A stretch of 64,000 bases of DNA from Diploptera punctata (taxonomy: Eukaryota; Arthropoda; Insecta; Blattodea; Blaberidae): the NCBI GenBank assembly GCA_030220185.1, contig JASPKZ010002337.1:1955501-2019500 (forward strand), read 5' to 3'. Numbering within the stretch: the first letter of the stretch is position 1; every line of letters starts with the position of its first letter. The translations under genes were made by a program, and so were the position numbers. This document shows, in pieces, positions 11,690 through 21,499 of this stretch. The notes beneath the pieces are model-generated. The model saw only the letters and a list, made by a program, of their open reading frames with translations, was not told the origin of the DNA and ran no database searches.

Positions 11690-11920
11690 TTTTGGTCTGT
11701 ATATTCTTACCTCTTATGGTTGTTTTTGTTGAACATATGTTTCAGGGCTTATTAGCCCTATCTTCAGCTTCTACAGACTAATATTTCTCAACAGCTTTCA
11801 TAGACTGATTTCTCTCAAGTTGAGAAAAAAACCAGTCTATAAAAGTTGAAGATGGCGCTAACAACATAACAACCATTCTTACACAGACCAAATATCTTAA
11901 TTATTAATAGATTTTATTAA
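11690..11920. mobile_element. PLE terminal inverted dimer with hammerhead motif
   Basis: A minus-oriented PLE end (CTTACCTCTTATGGTTGTTT, then ribozyme at 11731-11770) is followed by an inverted partial copy to about 11910. Ribozyme-side ends face outward. Confidence 0.7.
11731..11770 (-). ncRNA. Hammerhead ribozyme motif (PLE terminal repeat)
   Basis: On the minus strand: CTGAAGA, one extra T, stem II AGGGCT/AGCCCT closing loop AATA, GAAA, then the self-complementary stem III ACATATGT and a T at the cleavage position. Stem I pairing is weak. Hammerheads in PLE terminal repeats are an established feature of the group; activity of this copy is inferred only. Confidence 0.65.
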
Positions 11921-12099
11921 ACACAAAGTGAACATTTAGAGTTTTCACCAGTCTTTTGTAATTTTGGTGAGAGGCTGAGTTCTGCTTTTGCATTTCATTA
12001 GGTGGTATTTGGAGCATGGCTCGTCGCAAAGCTTACATCTGCAGTCCTCCTTGGGGTCGTGGTATGACGGATTCTGACATAATAATTAAATGAATCGTG

Positions 12100-13000
12100 A
12101 TGTTTTCTTACCTCATACATCTATGTTTCTTTTAACACAGCACTGCAGTATCGGCGACACTTTGTCGTCATCGTCAGCTGTTTTCATGACTGTCAATTTT
12201 TTCTCCTTTTTGCCGGTAATTATCTAGACTGCCATCTGGTGTTCTTTTGAAGGAATTCCTCTTCAAACTGCCATCTGGTGTTATTTTGAATTAATCATTT
12301 CCTAAACTGCTATCTGTTGTATTTTTGAAGAACTTTGTAATCAAGCTTGGTTCTTCCGGAATCTCAAAGTTCATAGTTCTAGTATGGTTTTTTTGAATAT
12401 ATATTTTTTCCCAAACTGTTAAATCCAAAGGTTTAGATAGATGTTTTAAAAGTTTTGCTTCTTTTTCAATCCTATGATGCTCTAATAAACTATGTGCTGC
12501 TATAGCTGATTTTTCAATTTCTCCATTCTTCATTTTTCTGAAGTGCTCTTTTTCACAAATTCCCAAGTTCCTTTTTGTTTTTCCTATATATATCTTGTTG
12601 CAATCTTTGCAATCAATTTGATAAATCCCAGATTTTTTGTTGTCTGGGGTATTACATTTATTATTAGTTAACAGCAGATTACCCAGGCTGAATTTGTTAA
12701 TTGGAGCTAATGTTATATTAAAATTTCTGAAAATTTTTTGAAACTTATTATGAACTTCAGGATGGTAAGTGAATTTCTTGAATTTTACATCTTTCTTGGG
12801 ACCATGATGTAAAGTGGTGTATTCCTGTAACCTTTTTTGTTGTTTGAATTTCTTTAATTTATTCTTTATAATGTCTTCATCGAAACCATTTATTTTAGCA
12901 ACATGAACAATATGATTATATTCCTTGTCAAAATCTTCTACATTAAGTGAATATTTAACAATCTGTGTAATAGACTATTGAAAATTGCATGTTTGTGTGT
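12100..13000 (-). mobile_element. PLE 3' portion: connector, GIY-YIG and hammerhead-like end
   Basis: The minus strand from about 12990 encodes the region downstream of the RT (EYNHIVHVAKINGFDE, KFKKFTYHPEVHNKFQKI). A GIY-YIG endonuclease core (SGIYQIDCKDCNKIYIGKTK) follows, then SAIAAHSLLEHH and the tail LTVWEKIYIQKN with NFEIPEEP. The terminal part at 12140-12210 has CTGACGATGACGAC...GATACTGC, a hammerhead-like box whose GAAA is replaced by GATA, so it is probably inactive. An inverted PLE end follows at 13012-13110. Confidence 0.8.
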
Positions 13001-13011
13001 CAAATTCTGTG

Positions 13012-13110
13012 TTAAAAGAAACATAGATGTATGAGGTAAGAAAACATCACGATTCATTTAATTATTATTAATTGAACCTCATAATGTTAAAAATTCCCAA
13101 ATTTAATATA
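13012..13110 (+). mobile_element. PLE terminal end, plus orientation
   Basis: Contains ATGTATGAGGTAAGAAAACA and the conserved terminal motif ACCTCATAATGTTAAAAATT. It forms the opposite end of an inverted pair with the minus copy at 12100-13000. Confidence 0.7.
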
Positions 13111-13187
13111 TAAGGATTCTGACATATTTTCCCATGGAAACCATGCGCGGTGAAGCGTGTGTATAGGTGGTGAAGTTCGAAGTTCGG

Positions 13188-13730
13188 TCATTTCCACACA
13201 TCAGTTTTCATCGTTTCTGTGTCCATTATTTCCATCGGTATTGCATTGGCTTTGTTTTGTATCTCTTTGATGGCGTCTTTATATGCCTGGGTTTCTGGTA
13301 GATTGAAGCGAAGCTTGATGTCCTCAATGAAGTAGGGCTCATGTGCTATTCTGTAGGCGTAGCTGTTACTTGTGTACTTTGAGAGTGACAAGGCCCTCTT
13401 GAGATATCTGGCTTTGACATTCTCCAATTTCTTGAGGTTTTTCGCTGTTAGGTGAATCCAAATTATCTGAATACCATATGTGGCCGCTGGTGCTACCTTG
13501 AGTTGGAACAGTGCCATCGCCGTTGGCAGGGACAGTCTCTGAAGCTTGGGGATGTCGAACATCGAATTTATTGCCGCTGTGGTCCTGTCTTGTATATGCA
13601 TGGTGAACGTGGTTCCAGTGGTCTGCAGCGTCACTCCCAGGTACTTAAAGTTGGGGACTATTTCTAGGGCTGAGTCGCCGCACATAAAGTGGTCATTTTT
13701 TGATAATCTCCCTCCTGTTCTGAACTTCAT
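13188..13730 (-). pseudogene. Non-LTR RT C-terminal fragment (different family)
   Basis: An open 180-codon stretch begins with an RT thumb: KFRTGGRLSKND, then VPNFKYLGVTLQTTG and AATYGIQIIW. It lacks the YADD palm. The FKYLGVxL and YG.QIIW pattern is typical of the thumb of non-LTR retrotransposon RTs; it is not the RTE family of copies 1 and 2. Being open over 540 nt, it is either young or was selected until recently. There is no upstream palm in the window, so it is 5'-truncated. Confidence 0.7.
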
Positions 13731-13740
13731 TGCTTTTGTT

Positions 13741-14100
13741 TTGGAGCTATCTTAATTATTAAGTAAACCTCTTAATATTATTAAATTAATATTAAGAAGC
13801 TAAAGCTGTTACTATGATTGAAATAAGTAAATTAATGTACACAACTAAATTATTGTAATCAAATGGTAAAGAGAAAATTTATGCCTGAACCGGGAATTGA
13901 ACCCCGAACCTTCAGCTTTCCATGCTGATGCTCTATCCATTGAGCTAATTCAGGCTTCCAGCTGAAGGTTCGGGGTTCGATTCCCAGTTCAGGCATAAAT
14001 TTTTCTCTTTACCATTTGATTACAATAATTTAGTTGTGTACATTAATTTACTTATTTCAATCATAGTAACAGCTTTAGCTTCTTAATATTAATTTAATAA
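13741..14100. repeat. Inverted dimer carrying tRNA-like modules
   Basis: Two arms of about 150 nt (ending GCTAAAGCTGTTACTATGAT and its complement) meet at about 13957. The left arm holds a complete minus-strand tRNA-like unit (13883-13955); the right arm holds the 3' half only. The left edge (AAACCTCTTAATATTATTAA) resembles the PLE terminal motif at 56172. Confidence 0.75.
13883..13955 (-). tRNA. tRNA-like module, anticodon position GGA, probably not a functional tRNA gene
   Basis: The 73-nt cloverleaf is acceptor GCCTGAA/TTCAGGC, D arm AGCTC..GAGC, anticodon stem TCAGC/GCTGA with loop ATGGAAA, and T arm around GGTTCAATTCCC. Position 34-36 reads GGA (Ser), but serine tRNAs have a long variable arm and this one does not. 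It is part of a repeat family, followed by a T-rich run. Confidence 0.55.
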
Positions 14101-14246
14101 ATAATGCTTTAGCTATGTGGAGTCCCTTCATGTCTTCTTCAGGTAGAAGTCATTCATTGTGTATTTGTGAATGATGATTCATTGCATTTAAATGTGGGAC
14201 CAAGAGAGTAAGGTAAAGGAAGGATTTATGCTTGGATGGGAAGGAA

Positions 14247-14319
14247 GCCTGAATTAGCTCAATGGATAGAGCATCAGCATGGAAAGCTGAAGGTTCGGGG
14301 TTCGATTCCCGGTTCAGGC
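14247..14319 (+). tRNA. tRNA-like module, same family, joined to PLE terminal motif
   Basis: Sequence is the same cloverleaf as 13883-13955 with intact 7-bp acceptor stem and a GGTTCGATTCCC B-box. It is followed by CATTTTTCTC (Pol III-type T-run) and, about 25 nt on, by TCTTAATATTACTTCCTATT. That last segment is the terminal motif of PLE copies in this window. Confidence 0.55.
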
Positions 14320-14463
14320 TACATTTTTCTCTTTACCATTTGATTACTCTTAATATTACTTCCTATTGTATTAAAAAAAAAAAAGTTAAACTGTGAATGT
14401 GAATAAGTGTTTTGACCCCTGTAATGCACCAAAATGTGATAATTGTGTATTCTTACATTTCAG

Positions 14464-14637
14464 GATGCAGGAATATTATACAACAGTTTACCAAACCCTA
14501 CTGAATACTACTTGGTTCATCATCCAGAATTCAATCACTTTGACTTCCTCTGGGCCATCGATGTAAAGACATTAGTCAACAACAAAGTCCTCGAAGTTCT
14601 AAACCACAATTTTCATAACCTCAACCTTGTCAATTAA
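14464..14637 (+). CDS. Terminal coding exon of an acid lipase (lipase 3 / lysosomal acid lipase-like)
   Basis: A consensus acceptor TCTTACATTTCAG ends at 14463 and the exon reads DAGILYNSLPNPTEYYLVHH, then FNHFDFLWAIDVKTLVNNKV and stops at 14637. FNHxDFLWAxDVK is the C-terminal signature of the alpha/beta-hydrolase acid lipase family; its His completes the Ser-Asp-His triad. These enzymes hydrolyse triglycerides or sterol esters in the lysosome or gut lumen. No upstream lipase exon was found in the 14 kb to the left, so the preceding intron is long or the gene begins outside the window. The exon is not interrupted. Confidence 0.85.
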   Translation, partial: DAGILYNSLPNPTEYYLVHHPEFNHFDFLWAIDVKTLVNNKVLEVLNHNFHNLNLVN

Positions 14638-14639
14638 AA

Positions 14640-15124
14640 TAATGTTAATAGAATCTGCTGTTTCATTTCATTATTCATTACCTTCCTTAACAATTTTAGT
14701 CTGTCTCCTGTACTTCTTCTTCAACCTCGTATTCCAAGTTTCATCAGATCATTCTCAACATCATCATACTTTATAACATCTCATTCGTTTCACATCTTTG
14801 GCTTTCTATTGTTGCCTGGCAATCTATGTTGATGTTATGTAGACTATTTAACTCATGCCCCAAATGGGAGTCAATGACCAATTGCATTTCAATGAGTTTT
14901 GTTTTATAACCAATCAGAGTCTCAAGACAACCCTTGAGGATGCCTCACGACCACGGCCTACAGCCCGAAAATCTTCTTCAAGATCATCATAGCAACTCCG
15001 GCCGTGAAAGTCTACGTGAATACATTCCTATAATTGTTCAATGTAATGTGTGTTTTGAACTGCTGTAAACATAAAATTACTTTATTAAGCTATGTAGATA
15101 GGAAATAACACTATGAGGTTTTTT
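14640..15124. other. Lipase 3' flank plus unassigned repeat block
   Basis: Probable lipase 3' UTR, then a block at 14850-15060 (CCAATCAGAGTCTCAAGACA, CCCTTGAGGATGCC, GCAACTCCGGCCGTGAAAGT). This block recurs in the 16.0-16.5 kb palindrome and partly at 9002-9065. No ORF. Confidence 0.5.
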
Positions 15125-15360
15125 AATATGTTTATTTTTTATTATTTCACTCACCTCATACTTCATAATTCATAGCAGACCCAGGGTTTCTTCACATCAT
15201 TATGATGGCGCGGAGGTCAGTCTGCAGGATAGAAGGCTGTTGGACATCAGTTGTGAACGTGACACAGCATTGAGAATGTCACAAATGATGTGAAGAAACC
15301 CTGGGTCTGCTATGAATTATGAAGTATGAGGTGAGTGAAATAATAAAAAATAAACAATAT
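15125..15360. mobile_element. PLE terminal inverted dimer
   Basis: Arms 15125-15205 and 15285-15360 are mirror copies ending in CACTCACCTCAT / ATGAGGTGAGTG. The plus arm carries GAAACCCTGGGTC, a hammerhead 3' half whose stem III ACCC/GGGT is perfect. Its upstream box is degenerate (TTGAGAA). Confidence 0.7.
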
Positions 15361-15535
15361 AAAATTACTTTATTTCTTTTACTTTAAAAAAAATAAATTA
15401 ACAAGGAGAGGTTCAGCAAGCAGCACTATGAATCTATATTGAGAGATTAAAAAAAAAAAAATGTTTTGCCATAGAAGTACATGGGTTGAATTTCAGAAAT
15501 GTTTGAAAGTTCTGAGCTGACTTCATTAGATCGAT

Positions 15536-15690
15536 GAACATGCTCTGCTCTTTATCGATTGTACAAAAGCCAGCTTCGTTGGCTCATTGAACTTGCTTGG
15601 CTCCTTATCGATTGTATAGCAACCAGCTTTGTTGGCTCAATGAACTTGCTCTGCTATATATCGATTGTATAGAAGTGAGATAATCGATCA
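15536..15690. repeat. Minisatellite, about 53-bp unit, nearly three copies
   Basis: Units begin GAACATGCTCTGCT / GAACTTGCTTGGCT / GAACTTGCTCTGCT, each with TTATCGATTGTA or ATATCGATTGTA and CCAGCTTYGTTGGCTCA. No coding potential. Confidence 0.8.
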
Positions 15691-16014
15691 AATAAAATTA
15701 ATATCTTCGATCTTTAACGCTGAAGATCGACGTGATGTGGCATAAATTGTGGGAAAACAAAATTTCAGAAACGTAAAGTGAGGTTTTTAATGCATTGTGA
15801 ATATAAGGGAACTGAAGGGACCTTTAAAGAATGATGTAAAAGGTGGGAAAACATAAAATGCAGTAACGTTAAAGCGGCGTAATACTGTATATAATTATTA
15901 ATTATTTGAAATAATTTTTTAAACACTTGAAAACATGAACATTAAAATTCACAAGAAAAAAATGTATGTTAACCGTCTAGATTTTGAATTATGAACATAA
16001 ACACAAAACTCAAA

Positions 16015-16515
16015 ATATCTCTATGATGATCTTGCAGAAGATTTCCGGGCTGTTGGCCGTGGTCTTGAGGCTTGTAGTTCCCCAACGTTTCACCAGAGAC
16101 TGTGTCCGGCATCCTCAAGGGTTGTCTTGAGACTGGCAATTTTGTCGACTACCTGCTCTATTTATACATATATCTGCGACGTGTTCTCTGCACGGTCCAT
16201 TACTTTGTAAATTGTATCTGCCTTCTGGTTGGTTAGCATTAGCAACCTCAGTGGTGCAATGGAAGACCCTAATGCTAACCAACCAGAAGACAGATACAAT
16301 TTATGAAGTAACGGACCATGCAGAGAACATGTTGTGGATACATGTATAAATAGAGCAGGTAGTCGACAAAATTGCCAGTCTCAAGACAACCCTTGAGGAT
16401 GCCGGACGGAGTCTCTGGAGAAACATTGGGGAACTATAAGCCTCAAGACCATGGCCAACAGCCTGGAAATCTTCTGCAAGATCATCATAGTAACTCCAGC
16501 CGTGAAAGCGTAAGT
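16015..16515. repeat. Large palindrome, unassigned retroelement family
   Basis: Arms of about 210 nt (16020-16228 and 16262-16480) are inverted copies with a 33-nt spacer. Sequence includes CTACCTGCTCTATTTATACA and GGTTGTCTTGAGACTGGCAA in the left arm and their complements in the right. Part of the arm recurs at 14930-15020. No RT or transposase motif is present. Confidence 0.75.
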
Positions 16516-16849
16516 GAATATATCAAAATATCTCATTTCTCCCTCTTACTGGCATATCTCTCACTCAGGTACTCAGTTGTGTGTTGTGTGTTACAATCTT
16601 AATTTTATTGTATAAGAATTCTTGCTCTGAAGATGAATTTTAATTATATCTCATCTGCAAATTAACATTTATTTTTAAATAAATACTTATTACTTCAAGC
16701 AAAACATGATGAATATAACATATTCACAATTCCCATTTACTATAATTTTAATCAGAAATGTTCATCTCTTCTGATTCTGGAACACAAAAAAAAAAAATGC
16801 AACTATTAGAGAAAATCTCACTATGCGATTTAATTTAAAATTTAAAATA

Positions 16850-17095
16850 AAATTCTTTTTACCTCACCCCATATCCTGTCTTCTAATTAGACCGGTTTCA
16901 TAACCATAGTGATTACATCTTCAATAATCATATGACCAATGTTTGTCATTCAGGAGCACTGCTCAACAAATGGAGTAAGAAACAGTGCTCCTGGATGAAA
17001 AACCATTGGTCATATAATTACAGAAGATGTAACCACTAAGGTTAAGAAAACAATCTAATTAGAAGACAGGATATAAGGTGAGGTGAAAAAAAAAT
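16850..17095. mobile_element. PLE terminal inverted dimer
   Basis: Left arm CACCCCATATCCTGTCTTCT and right arm AGAAGACAGGATATAAGGTG with GAGCACTGCT in the centre. Related to the single arm at 50240-50360. Confidence 0.65.
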
Positions 17096-17290
17096 TGTAT
17101 TTTAAATTTAAAAAAACTTATTACTAGAATAAAAAAAAATTGGATTAAATGTAATGTAATGAAGTGAGCTAGAACACTCCTATACACAAAACAAATATGA
17201 ATTGGAAATCTTACACCATATCTCACTTTCTGAGCTTGACATGTGTCATAGGTCATCATTCCCATTTTCATCTAAATTTTTAGAATGGAG

Positions 17291-17364
17291 TGCTCAGGTA
17301 GCTCAGTTGGTACAGCATTGGCATAGAAAGCCAAAGGTCCTGGATTCAAACCCTAGTCTGAGCA
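17291..17364 (+). tRNA. tRNA-like module, loop ATAGAAA, probably not functional
   Basis: Acceptor TGCTCAG/CTGAGCA, D arm AGCTCAGTTGGTACAGC, anticodon stem TTGGC/GCCAA, T arm with GGATTCAAACCC. It is followed by TATAATTTTTCTCTTCAAAT, the 3' flank typical of this repeat family. Confidence 0.5.
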
Positions 17365-17574
17365 TATAATTTTTCTCTTCAAATATAAATTTTGACTGTT
17401 TTAAATGAGTCATTAATGCCAGCTTTTCTATCTATCTACAATGGCATAACAGCCCAATGTTGGGACTTAGCCTCTCCTTTGTTACTTCAACAGTTTGATA
17501 TATAGATTATTAAATGTTCCACTAAATGATAAGATTTTAAGATAGAATACAATCACATTTTGAACATAGCTAAT

Positions 17575-18220
17575 TTAAATGGTTTTGGAAAGGAGATAAT
17601 TATAAATGAATTAAAGAAATTCAGACAAAAAAAAAATTAAAAGAATAAACCACCCTGCAATCTGATTCAAAGAAAGGAAAACAATTTAAGAAAATTACTT
17701 ATCATCCTGAAATGCATAATAAATTTAGCCTTGGTAATCTATTAATAACCACTAAGAAATTGAACACCCCAGAGAGTAAAAAATCTGGAATTTATCAGAG
17801 ACTGTAACAAAGTATACATAGGAAAAACAAAAAGGAATTGGACACTTGCACAAAGGAATACTTTAGAAATAATAAAAATGGTGAAATTGAAAAAATCAGC
17901 TATTGCAGCACATAGTTTGTTGGAGAGTCATAAAATTGAAAAACAGGCCCAACTTTTAAAACATTTGAAAAACCTTTAGAATTGACAGTTTGGGAGAAGA
18001 TGTATATTCAGAAGAACAAATTTAGATCCATGAATTTCGAGATTCATGATGAACGGGACTGATCCCGAAGTTCATCAAATCAACACCAGATGGCAACGTT
18101 ATTGATGGAGATCCAAAGAAAATCCGGTAGACATAATGTCGGTTGAAAATGAGAGAGATGGTTCTCTTGAAAACTGCAGTTCCCATGATTAAGAAAACAA
18201 ACTACGAGGTAAGATGTAAA
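17575..18220 (+). pseudogene. PLE 3' portion with decayed GIY-YIG endonuclease
   Basis: Frames together give NKVYIGKTKRNW (YIG half of GIY-YIG), KKSAIAAHSLLESHKIEKQA, a degraded VWEKIYIQKN segment and a C-terminal remnant ending near 18190. The plus-end donor-like ACGAGGTAAGATG is at 18206. Several frameshifts; inactive. Confidence 0.75.
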
Positions 18221-18274
18221 CAATGACTCATTAATTCATGCAAAAAGTTAATTTAGTTACATTTATTTTCCTAG

Positions 18275-18545
18275 AGATGTCATGAATGAATGGTATGCAG
18301 TCAACATGACAACCTCATGAGACATCTAGTAGGATGGTGAAGGTTGGTAAATTTTGCTTACAGGCCTCTTTATTCAGGCTTAAAGATCTTTTACAAGACT
18401 GAAAATCTTCAGATTTGAGACCCACAATTTAAAATTCCTCCGGAGGACTTGCTCCATCCTAAGAAATTCATCGACCTCGGTCGGGTTTGAATCCGCGACC
18501 TTTAAGGACCCGAGGCAAGAAATATAACCACTAGTCCACTATGGC
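18275..18545 (-). mobile_element. SINE family D, minus orientation
   Basis: Shares AAATTTTGCTTACAGGCCTC and GACTGAAAATCTTCAGA with 8515-8785. The reverse tRNA-like head is at the right end (GTTTGAATCCGCGACC region and CACTAGTCCACTATGGCC). Confidence 0.6.
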
Positions 18546-18935
18546 CAACAATCCAGCCATTTGTTGGGTGTTAAAAGAATTTCAACAGATTGAAATTCAT
18601 TAAAATAGTGAAGGCATTTCAGAGCTTCTTGATAGATTCCCAGCAGCTGCTGATGATAAACAAAAAGTTCTAAAAATGTCATTATTTTAATAAATTGTAG
18701 GCGAAAATTTTTCTCTTCAAATATAATTTATCCTTCAGTGAGAAGTGTTATATTAATAATAAAAAAAACATCAATAGAAGCCCTGGCTTTATAAAGTAGT
18801 GTTAAAATTACCAATAAATGTCTTTTTAACTAAGAAGCTGCCATTTGCAAAGAGAGAAGCAAAGGTTTCAAAGCATTTGACACAAGGGAATTACAATGTA
18901 TATTAGAAGAAAAATTTGTGTTTCGATCGCAACTC

Positions 18936-19008
18936 GCCTCGGTAGCTCAGTTGGTAGAGCATTTGGCCTGGAAAGCCAAAGATCCTGGGTTAGAGTCTCG
19001 GTCTAGGC
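18936..19008 (+). tRNA. tRNA-like module (GCCTCGG family), degraded B-box
   Basis: Same family as the duplicated modules at 58761 and 59062. Acceptor GCCTCGG/TCTAGGC, anticodon arm TTTGGC..GCCAAA with loop CTGGAAA. The B-box GGGTTAGAGTCTC carries a change from GGTTCGA, so transcription is doubtful. 3' flank AACTTCTCTCTTCAAATATA. Confidence 0.5.
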
Positions 19009-19332
19009 GAAAACTTCTCTCTTCAAATATAAATTGTAATTCATTGAGGATGACATATTTCATGTTCAAATTTTAATAAATTCCAACTTTTTATAAAAAA
19101 GTAAATCTTATTTTTTTAAGTTTAAAATATAAACTATGTCTTCTTCTTATTATTCATAATTTGTAGGATTTTCATCCTGTTTATTTCCAAAATCACTCCT
19201 CGGAGGAAGACGTATTGGATGTGCATTCACTGTCTATCCATCTCTTGGCTGGTCTTCCTCTTGTTCTTCTCCCGTCCATTGTCCTATCTTCTTTAGATCT
19301 TTTTGCAAGTCAGTTGTCTTCCATTCATTCTG

Positions 19333-19903
19333 TGGGGTGAATCATAAATATGGCTTTATGTTTGATCGCGTTGTGTGATGAAAATATTACCATTACAGGA
19401 AATATGAAATTACCATTGGAAAGGCAATTATTCAAATTACAAAAATGGAATAAAACAAAACAGTGTAGAACTTACGTCATTAGTCAAAATGGTGTTGAAT
19501 ATGCAACAGCAAATTACAATTGCTGTATGGGCAATAACGTATGCTAATGATCGTGAGGTCGCACGACGGGCAAGACGTGAGTTTAACGTAGCATTGCAGC
19601 CATCGACTGTGGGGAAGTGGAGAAAACGACTGCTGGAAACGGGAAGGATGCAGAAAATCAAACCTCCTGGAAGGCCTCGCATTAGCACGGATGCAGAAAC
19701 AACGAAGAGAATTATGGAGGCGTTCGACGCTAGCCCACAAAAATCAACCCGCCAAGCTCACGTGAGCAGTGATTTGTTTTATTTTGTTCTATTGTTGTAA
19801 TTTGAAGGATTCCCTTTCCAATGATAAAATCATATTTCCTTTAATAATAATATTTTCGTCGCAAAATGCGATCAAACTTATAGCCATATTTCTGAATCAC
19901 TCT
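19333..19903 (+). mobile_element. Deleted mariner/IS630-like transposon with long TIRs, HTH only
   Basis: Inverted termini of about 110 nt: left GGTGAATCATAAATATGGCT, right (reverse) AGTGATTCAGAAATATGGCT, both running into TTTGATCGC and an AAATTACAA end. Between them a 103-codon ORF (19489-19800) encodes a helix-turn-helix N-terminus (EVARRARREFNVALQPSTVG, GRMQKIKPPGRPRISTD) and then stops. No DDE domain remains, so the element is non-autonomous. Confidence 0.8.
19489..19800 (+). pseudogene. N-terminal HTH fragment of a mariner/IS630-like transposase
   Basis: Residues 20-60 form a homeodomain-like HTH with the linker GRPRIS, as in insect transposons whose full proteins continue to a DDE domain. 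Reading after residue 90 runs into the right TIR. The catalytic portion has been deleted. The peptide might bind the TIRs, but that is untested. Confidence 0.7.
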
Positions 19904-20291
19904 GTATATGACCTTTCCAATATTTTTGTTTATCTATAATAAATTTGGTTATGTCTTGAATATAACATTTGTCCCTAATTTCTTTGTCTTATCAAATAAT
20001 ATTTTTCCCTGAATATCTTAAGTTCTTCATTTCACGTGCTTATTATTTGTTTAGTTTTTGTTGTACCAGCCCTAGTTTCTGCTCCATGTACGATAACTTG
20101 TCGAACTATCGTTTTGTATATGCAGGTTTTGCTTGCTATTGACATATGTTTGTTGCGCCAAATTAAATCTTAAACTATACAAACTATGTGTTGTCACAAA
20201 ATAAAAAGTAAACTCTAGCAGAATTAAAGCTGTGAAAGTATTATTTTTTAGCTTTAGAATGAACTTAAAATTGAATTTAAATTAAATCAAT

Positions 20292-20399
20292 TTACTTCTT
20301 AAACTCACCATTTTCAGGAAGTCGACCCTTCTTGCTTTCTGCTTTCATCATCTCTTTATGCTGTGTAGTCCACACTGACATGTCTTCAATTCCATGCAG
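20292..20399 (-). CDS. NSMCE3: MAGE/NSE3 homolog, exon 5 (last coding exon)
   Basis: Acceptor AAATTTTATAG ends at 20400. The exon reads LHGIEDMSVWTTQHKEMMKA, then ESKKGRLPENGEFKK and stop TAA at 20294-20292 (35 aa). It joins exon 4 in phase 0. The W..QH.EM pattern matches the end of the MAGE homology domain. A sequence AATG|GTGAGT near the end could act as an alternative donor, so the C-terminus may differ in some transcripts. Confidence 0.75.
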   Translation of the reverse strand: MHGIEDMSVWTTQHKEMMKAESKKGRLPENGEFKK

Positions 20400-20469
20400 C
20401 TATAAAATTTAAATACATTAATAAATATAAATAAAAATAAAATAATTAAAAAAGAAAAAGTGAATCCAC

Positions 20470-20720
20470 CGTAGGCCTCAAGAGGCCCTTGGGGTAGTTG
20501 ACATCTATAGGTAAATAAGCATAACAAAATTGGCTTGGTAAAGGCTCCCACCTTTTTAGAAAGATCAGGGCTCAAGCCCGGCTGGAATTGATGGATTTTT
20601 AGGATGGAAAATCTAAGGAACAAGTCCTCCGGGAAGAACCCTAAGCCATGGGTCCCAGATTTTCAGGCTCGTAAAAGAACTCAAAAAGGTCTCTGTGCAA
20701 AATTTAATTAACCTTCATCC
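20470..20720 (-). mobile_element. Composite SINE C/D relic
   Basis: Starts with the reversed family C tail (GGCCTCAAGAGGCCCTTGGG) and continues into family D-like sequence (ACAAGTCCTCCGGGAAGAAC, CCCAGATTTTCAGGC). It looks like a truncated C copy abutting a D copy. Confidence 0.45.
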
Positions 20721-20760
20721 ATCCAAGCAATACTTTACTTATTTGAAGAGAAACATTTTT

Positions 20761-20834
20761 TGCCCAGACTGAGACTCGAACCCAGGACCTTTGGCTTTCT
20801 GGCCAATGCTCTACCGACTAAGCTACCGGGGCAA
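20761..20834 (-). tRNA. tRNA-like module, minus
   Basis: The reverse complement gives GCCCCGGTAGCTTAGTCGGT..., anticodon arm TTGGC..GCCAA-like and GGGTTCGAGTCTCAGTCTGG. It is preceded on the plus strand by TTTGAAGAGAAACATTTTTT, the reverse of the usual 3' flank. Confidence 0.5.
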
Positions 20835-20853
20835 GTTCCTATCTATTTCTCCT

Positions 20854-21350
20854 CTAAGTGTTTTGTGCAGGTGGAAAATATGTTAACTAACAAACTGTCT
20901 TTCTCTTCCTTACTATGTTGACACTTCCTGTCCCTTGTATTATGTTGTTTGATTAGCAGGTAGAGAGCTGACAAATACTATGTATTTTAATGATCCATTG
21001 TTCTGCGTGGTCAGTGGCAGAATGATTAACTTGACAACTCTGTTACTTTTGGGGTTATGTCTAGGAATGAGCTGTCCCTTCCTTGCCCTTCTCATTGCAT
21101 GTTGCCACTTGTGATTTATTGTCAGGCTGGTAACAGAGAGACGACAAATACTGTGATTTTGAATCCATGTTAAGATCTTATACATGTATTTAGAGATTCT
21201 CCCCCCACAAAAATGTTGAAAAATTTCAGTACGTGATCGGATGTACAGTCTTCCCCCTACATCCCTTCCACAGATTCAGTAGATAGGCGACACTAGCGCT
21301 AAAACTCTTCCCCTCCACCCATGCAAAGTTAACTAAGTGGTGTAATAAAT
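20854..21350. repeat. Unclassified interspersed repeat, copy 1
   Basis: About 500 nt from AGTGTTTTGTGCAGGTGGAA to GTTAACTAAGTGGTGTAATA, matched by 38930-39475. No ORF, poly-A tail, tRNA head or convincing TIR. It may be a solo LTR or a MITE. Confidence 0.65.
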
Positions 21351-21499
21351 GCAAATTTTTCTCTTATATATGTTGTTTCTCTTCAAATATGATTTATCCA
21401 TCACTGAGATGTATGAAATGAATAATAAAAACATACAATACTTTACTTACCTATTAGATATATCTTGAGGAGATGCACTAACCACATGTCACTCTTTAG

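Noticed and set aside
12140..12210. Active hammerhead at the 12.1-kb PLE end
   Set aside because: CTGACGA is present but the GAAA box reads GATA, which removes an essential core base. The same change is in the 32.2- and 46.9-kb relatives.
14247..14319. Functional tRNA-Ser(GGA) gene
   Set aside because: The anticodon position reads GGA but the long variable arm of serine tRNAs is absent, and the unit belongs to a dispersed repeat. I report it as tRNA-like.
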